From contig JALLOO010000007.1 of NCBI GenBank assembly GCA_027717985.1, positions 1-35,632 of the forward strand: a stretch of 35,632 nucleotides of DNA. The letters are read 5' to 3'. Every line of letters starts with the position of its first letter. Positions within the stretch are counted from its first letter, which is position 1. The translations under genes were made by a program, and so were the position numbers. The DNA comes from Patescibacteria group bacterium AH-259-L05 (GTDB lineage Bacteria; Patescibacteriota; Patescibacteriia; UBA2591; UBA6264). Shown here one piece after another: positions 32,118-35,632 of the stretch. The notes under the pieces are model-generated. The model was not told where the DNA came from and searched no databases. It saw nothing but the letters and a program-made list of their open reading frames with translations.

Positions 32118-33224
32118 TTACCAGCAACGCATTTGGCGAAGTCGGGTTCTCCGATGCCAATCAAAATCAACTGTTGTCTGGGGTCCTGTCTGAACTAGAG
32201 TCACCTCAGCGCCTTCGCTGTATTTGTCAACTGTGTCTAAAAAATCCTCAATAGGGCCGGTAGTCTTTTCTTTTTCATGAATAGACCAATCAAGATAATC
32301 AGCAAAGGTTATGGCAATCTCATCAGGTCGGTTAACCTGACATGCTTCTTGAAATCCTTCTCGACTAAACGTCGCCACCCTTCTCACTTTTTTCGTCACG
32401 CTCGTTTTTTCAACAATTGGTACGTCGCTTTGAGCAATCTTTGTTACGTCGTTCCACGTAATCTCATCGGAGTCTTTATCAAATGGTCCACTATTTCCTG
32501 CAACTCTAATCGGAAAGACCCGCGCTACCCCAATTACTTGAACATTGAATCGATTCATGCTCAAGCCCGCATCAGTAGCAAGTGCGGTTGCCGTAACGTT
32601 TCTGCTGGTCACATAGGGAAAGGTGCCAAAATCAATACTTATACCATACCCTTGTGTTCCTTCAAGAATCACAATTTCATCTCGCTCAACATACGAATTA
32701 ATCATATCAACCGTATCAGCACAATACTTTTTTAGCTGATCAACATCTCTTGCTTGAACACATGATGACTTTCTTAAAATCTTATCCGCCGCAGCGACTC
32801 CAATTCCCTCACCGCTGGTAGCAGACGTGCTCCCAATTCGTACCGCTAAATCAGTATTTTGTTCTGCTCTCACGTGCTCGTTCGTAATCACATGAGCGTT
32901 ATGATCAATAAACAGTCTGTCTTTAATCCGTGAGAACTGGCTTACTGATCTCAATTCTTTCAAGAGTATATCCAGATTTATAAGAGCGCCTCTGCCAATC
33001 ACGAGCTTGGCATATGGGTTGATCCATACACAGGGAATTTGTCTCATCACAAATTTCCTGCCTTTATAATAAATCGTATGCCCTGCATTGGGCGCCCCGG
33101 TTCGAATACCAACACTTGCACATGGAGATAGATAACTCACAATCGCGCCCTTTCCTTCTGATCCATATTGTAATCCTACTACTGCAATTACTCTGCCGTA
33201 ACCATCTTTATCAGGGTTATACAT
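32118..33224 (-). CDS. Adenylosuccinate-synthetase-family enzyme, PurZ-like at the catalytic site
   Basis: 368 residues, short like archaeal PurA and phage PurZ (bacterial PurA is ~430). PurA joins IMP and aspartate with GTP; PurZ uses dGMP on the way to 2-aminoadenine. Seen: VVGLQYGSEGKGAIVSYL, where PurA has WGDEGKG; Ser22 replaces the catalytic Asp (Asp13 in E. coli) while Lys25 and the His of PNAGHT (His49) remain. Also ILEGTQGYGISIDFGTFPYV with TSRNVTA (Gln191 and the IMP-loop region). The GTP-site TKLDVLD is TFADYLD here. From memory phiVC8 PurZ reads QFGSTGKG. Own promoter and good Shine-Dalgarno (AAAGGAGG). No other Z-genome gene (datZ, mazZ) is visible. It may also be a divergent PurA. 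Confidence 0.85.
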   Translation of the reverse strand: MYNPDKDGYGRVIAVVGLQYGSEGKGAIVSYLSPCASVGIRTGAPNAGHTIYYKGRKFVMRQIPCVWINPYAKLVIGRGALINLDILLKELRSVSQFSRIKDRLFIDHNAHVITNEHVRAEQNTDLAVRIGSTSATSGEGIGVAAADKILRKSSCVQARDVDQLKKYCADTVDMINSYVERDEIVILEGTQGYGISIDFGTFPYVTSRNVTATALATDAGLSMNRFNVQVIGVARVFPIRVAGNSGPFDKDSDEITWNDVTKIAQSDVPIVEKTSVTKKVRRVATFSREGFQEACQVNRPDEIAITFADYLDWSIHEKEKTTGPIEDFLDTVDKYSEGAEVTLVQTGPQTTVDFDWHRRTRLRQMRCW

Positions 33225-33263
33225 ACCTTCTTCCTCCTTTGAAAATAGCTTTATTTTATGTTA

Positions 33264-33292
33264 ACTATATCAAAAAAATCAAAAAATGTCAA
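33264..33292 (-). promoter_or_regulatory. Promoter of the purA-like gene
   Basis: -35 TTGACA (33287-33292), 17-bp spacer, -10 TATAGT (33264-33269). The region 33293-33440 upstream shows no gene. Confidence 0.8.
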
Positions 33293-33440
33293 GCTCATTT
33301 GAACTAAAAATGATTGGCTCCCGATGTCAATCAATGCTTTACATAAATATACATATTATGTCAAGTCAAATTTTATATAATCTGCGGATAACTATACAGC
33401 CCTTTTAATCATTGCTGCTATTATCCATTAAAATATGTAC

Positions 33441-33473
33441 AAAAGAGCATCTGGTTATCAGAAGCTCTTTTTT
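33441..33473. terminator. Stem-loop terminator downstream of fic
   Basis: Stem AAAAGAGC-A-TCTG / CAGA-A-GCTCTTTT (33441-33453 with 33459-33471) with one A-A mismatch; the T run is TTTTTT on plus and TTTTGT on minus. No plus-strand gene precedes it closely, so it probably ends fic mRNA about 200 bp after the stop. Confidence 0.6.
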
Positions 33474-33530
33474 ACCTTGGGTCGTTTCCCTGAAACGGTA
33501 GCTAGGAAACGGCAAGTCTAAATACTGTCT

Positions 33531-33608
33531 TAATCATCAACCTATACTTCTTAGTAATTAGAAGCTAAAATTAGTTAATCATCAACCCAAAACCGCCCTA
33601 ATCATCAA
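33531..33608. repeat. Three copies of TAATCATCAA
   Basis: Identical 10-mers start at 33531, 33576 and 33599 (spacing 45 and 23). They lie in the 3' region of fic together with hairpin words CGTTTC/GAAACG near 33484-33500. Meaning unknown. Confidence 0.7.
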
Positions 33609-33638
33609 CGTAAAATATAGCAAGTTGCAAAGTTGTAT

Positions 33639-33670
33639 TGCGTGCCATTTGCGTGCCAATTTGCGTGCCA
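33639..33670. repeat. Three copies of TGCGTGCCA touching the fic stop codon
   Basis: Exact 9-mers at 33639, 33650 and 33662 (spacing 11 and 12); the last ends at the base next to the fic TAG (33671-33673). Read on the fic strand they are TGGCACGCA repeats. Confidence 0.8.
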
Positions 33671-34741
33671 CTAATAACCGCTAATCGATAAAACATAAAA
33701 TTTCTTTTTGCCTTCGCCTTTGCTTTTCAAAATACCAATGTTTATTAAAGAATTGATCAACCTAATTGCTGTTCTTTTAGAAACATCCAGAGCCTCTTCA
33801 ACATCACTACGGTCGATTTTGCCCATAGCAAGCACAAAATCAACAATCTTTATTTGTTGTTTAGTTAAATACACTTGCCCAATCTTACCTTTCATTTTCG
33901 CGTCTAAACTCAACGGTATAATGATATCTTTCACCCTTTTCATTTCAAATTTAAAGCCGCTGACAAAATATTCTAACCAATTAGTTGAATCGGCCTTCAG
34001 GCGTTCTTGATAATTTTTCCCTAAATGAATTGCCTTATAATACGCTGGCCTATTTTGATTATAATAATCCTCTAAAGCAAATAGCTTGCGGAAATCATAA
34101 CCTCTTTGATAAAGAATAAGCGTTGCTAAAAGCCGAGCAGTACGTCCGTTTCCATCAGCAAAAGGATGAATAGCCGCAACTTCTGAATGGGCAATGGCTG
34201 CTGCAATTATAGGGCAAGTATTGTCATGTTTAGCTTTATTAATCCATATAACTAAATCTTTGGTTAATTTTGGTACTTTTTTTGCTTCGGGGCCGGTATA
34301 CCTTATCTCGATTATCTCGCCTCCTCTACGACTTACAACATATACCCTATCTTTTCTGAACTTGCCGCACTTATCACTGTCAATAGTATTTTTAGTTGCT
34401 AAACCATGAATCTTAAGAATGGTTTGAACAGTGATTTGTCTCTTACTTTCTACAAATTTGGAAATATAATATAATGCATCACGATAGTTTTTTACTTCAA
34501 AAATATCTCGCCTTGGCGCATCTACTTTTTTGCCAACTAATACTTTTTCTACTTCATAGCGATTTAAAATATTTCCTTCAATGCCAGTAGAAGAATGAAT
34601 CATCCGTACTAATGCTTGTCTTCTTAATTTTATCTCCTGTTTGGGCAAGATTGGTGTATGTAAAACCAATGATCTTACTTCGGCGATTTCCAGTAAATCA
34701 TTAAGAATAGTATGAGTAATTGTGTATTTTGGTTGAAACAT
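33671..34741 (-). CDS. Fic-domain protein (probable AMP transferase) with winged helix
   Basis: 356 residues. The Fic active site is HPFADGNGRTARLL (His192). An N-terminal inhibitory helix of class II is visible as SSTGIEGN (Ser51, Glu55, Gly56), which holds the enzyme off until relieved. It is preceded by the usual Fic_N segment (LPKQEIKLRRQALVRMIHSS). A C-terminal winged helix (about 285-350, VYLTKQQIKIVDFVLAMGKI, VSKRTAIRLINSL) may bind DNA. Such proteins modify partner proteins with AMP, and some belong to stress or toxin systems. No antitoxin gene is adjacent, consistent with built-in inhibition. It has its own promoter. Confidence 0.93.
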   Translation of the reverse strand: MFQPKYTITHTILNDLLEIAEVRSLVLHTPILPKQEIKLRRQALVRMIHSSTGIEGNILNRYEVEKVLVGKKVDAPRRDIFEVKNYRDALYYISKFVESKRQITVQTILKIHGLATKNTIDSDKCGKFRKDRVYVVSRRGGEIIEIRYTGPEAKKVPKLTKDLVIWINKAKHDNTCPIIAAAIAHSEVAAIHPFADGNGRTARLLATLILYQRGYDFRKLFALEDYYNQNRPAYYKAIHLGKNYQERLKADSTNWLEYFVSGFKFEMKRVKDIIIPLSLDAKMKGKIGQVYLTKQQIKIVDFVLAMGKIDRSDVEEALDVSKRTAIRLINSLINIGILKSKGEGKKKFYVLSISGY

Positions 34742-34767
34742 AAAAAAGTTTAATTTTTTCTATTTAA

Positions 34768-34796
34768 ATCTTAACATAATTAAATTTAAAAATCAA
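34768..34796 (-). promoter_or_regulatory. Promoter of fic at the edge of the minisatellite
   Basis: -35 TTGATT (34791-34796), 17-bp spacer, -10 TAAGAT (34768-34773). The repeat block starts about 15 bp upstream. Confidence 0.6.
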
Positions 34797-34810
34797 CTTC
34801 CGCGTCTTTC

Positions 34811-35080
34811 GGCCGCGGAATGACAGGAGAGGGCCGCGGAATGACAGGAGAGGGCCGCGGAATGACAGGAGAGGGCCGCGGAATGACAGGAGAGGGCCGC
34901 GGAATGACAGGAGAGGGCCGCGGAATGACAGGAGAGGGCCGCGGAATGACAGGAGAGGGCCGCGGAATGACAGGAGAGGGCCGCGGAATGACAGGAGAGG
35001 GCCGCGGAATGACAGGAGAGGGCCGCGGAATGACAGGAGAGGGCCGCGGAATGACAGGAGAGGGCCGCGGAATGACAAAA
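34811..35080. repeat. 21-bp minisatellite, 12 perfect copies and a partial one
   Basis: The unit is GGCCGCGGAATGACAGGAGA+G, repeated without change from 34811; the thirteenth copy is cut at AATGACA and runs into an A-rich stretch. Because 21 is seven codons, two open frames (GMTGEGR on plus, LLSFRGP on minus) run through it; they are not genes. Confidence 0.97.
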
Positions 35081-35088
35081 AAAGGATT

Positions 35089-35119
35089 AAAAAAAATTAC
35101 GGGTACCGAGAACCCATAA
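35089..35119 (-). terminator. Terminator of tatD
   Basis: 8-bp stem with one G-T pair, TTACGGGT/ACCCATAA (35097-35104, 35112-35119), followed by eight T's on the minus strand. A second stem AATTATC/GATAATT lies between it and the stop. Confidence 0.8.
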
Positions 35120-35148
35120 TTATCAAGGTCGGGACTCGATAATTTAGT

Positions 35149-35632
35149 TTATTGATATAGGTTGAAAAGCTGGACAGCGTTTTTAGTGGTGACCTCTATT
35201 ACATCGTCAAATGACATATTTTTAATCTCAGCGATTTTTTGGGCAACAAAACGAATATATAATGGTTCGTTTCGCTCACCGCGATGCGGCTCTGGGGTTA
35301 AATAAGGACTGTCAGTTTCAAGCAACATGCGCTCAAGAGGGGCATTTTTAATTGTATCTAATATCGCGGGGCTTGCGTCTTTATACGTAATGGGTCCATC
35401 AAAACCAAGATAAAACCCAAGGTCTAAAAACTGCTGTGCAATATCTAAATCAGACTGAAAACAATGCATCACGCCTTTAGGCTTTAACGAAATATTGTCA
35501 AGAATAACCTTTAGCAATTCTTTATATCCGTCCTTAGGATTTTCCTTGGATCCGCGACAATGCAAAATAACGGGCAAACTATATTCTTTAGCCAACTCTA
35601 AATGCTGGATAAAAACTTTCTGCTGTGTCATC
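35149..35632 (-). CDS. tatD: TatD-family metal-dependent DNase, C-terminal part
   Basis: 160 residues are seen; the N-terminal ~100 lie beyond the right edge. The ATG at 35631 is internal, since it falls in the conserved QxxxFxxHLxLA helix. Metal-site motifs: LPVILHCRG, GVMHCFQSD, GFYLGFDGPITYK and LLETDSPYLTPEPHRGERNE. The family has 3'-5' exonuclease/AP-type activity on DNA. It ends with NAVQLFNL as usual. A terminator follows. Confidence 0.93.
   Translation of the reverse strand, partial: MTQQKVFIQHLELAKEYSLPVILHCRGSKENPKDGYKELLKVILDNISLKPKGVMHCFQSDLDIAQQFLDLGFYLGFDGPITYKDASPAILDTIKNAPLERMLLETDSPYLTPEPHRGERNEPLYIRFVAQKIAEIKNMSFDDVIEVTTKNAVQLFNLYQ

Noticed and set aside
33293-33670. A hidden small gene or tRNA in the purA-fic gap
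   Set aside because: No frame with a start signal and no cloverleaf was found; only the terminator and short repeats.
34811-35080. CRISPR array
   Set aside because: The 21-bp units touch each other with no unique spacers, and no cas gene is present. The same holds for 6348, 14089 and 28621.
34764-35119. Open frames of 104 and 99 codons (LLSFRGP and GMTGEGR repeats) as repeat proteins
   Set aside because: They are simply the 21-bp array read in frames without stops on both strands; no start signal, and the fic promoter lies inside one of them.

Overview
The window looks like a chromosomal piece of a Patescibacteria/CPR (Parcubacteria-type) bacterium. The evidence is an AT-rich sequence, compact housekeeping genes, a split-up ribosomal protein cluster, stand-alone short enzymes (NAD(P)H-hydrate epimerase domain only, short PurA-type enzyme), several protein families that I know mainly from CPR genomes (DUF5663-like proteins, a giant membrane/coiled-coil protein, a UvrD helicase fused to a Cas4-like nuclease), and starts that often lack a Shine-Dalgarno sequence. 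Most genes lie on the minus strand. Lineage below phylum cannot be fixed from sequence reading alone.

Layout. 1-2900: an IS200/IS605-type tnpB element (cut by the left edge) meets the end of rpsK; rpsK, rpsM, rpmJ and infA form a fragment of the alpha operon, with a tnpB-less derivative of the same kind of element in the infA leader. 2970-6294: a membrane protein, murB, a small membrane protein and corA. 6295-13000: a minisatellite, a CPR-type orphan, cysS, a higBA module whose toxin is frameshifted, the epimerase domain, another orphan, a methyltransferase and a DUF7282-like surface protein. 13018-18507: cutA, tmk, then secE-nusG-rplK-rplA (in transcription order secE first) and a gyrB with a lysine-rich N-terminal tail. 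18730-25104: a coiled-coil protein and a probable operon of small DUF5663-like/coiled-coil proteins ending in a 1543-residue membrane protein. 25182-26187: an IS1595-family element that has split a terminator. 26234-28500: an SPFH/band-7 protein with small membrane partners. 28749-35632: UvrD-nuclease, a small membrane protein, a PurA/PurZ-type synthetase, a Fic protein, a 12-copy minisatellite and the C-terminal part of TatD.

Themes. (1) A family of 20-21 bp tandem repeats sharing the core ATGACA/GTGACA has expanded independently at four loci, mostly just behind gene ends, and a related unit seems to lie in frame inside one gene. (2) A 93-bp structured repeat occurs twice in opposite orientation with a compensatory base-pair change. 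(3) Good sigma-70-type promoters (TTGACA, 16-18 nt, TATAAT-like) can be placed before many genes; several give almost leaderless mRNAs, others have long structured leaders. (4) The PurA-like protein has serine where PurA has its catalytic aspartate, as in PurZ enzymes of 2-aminoadenine phages. This is the most notable biochemical lead.
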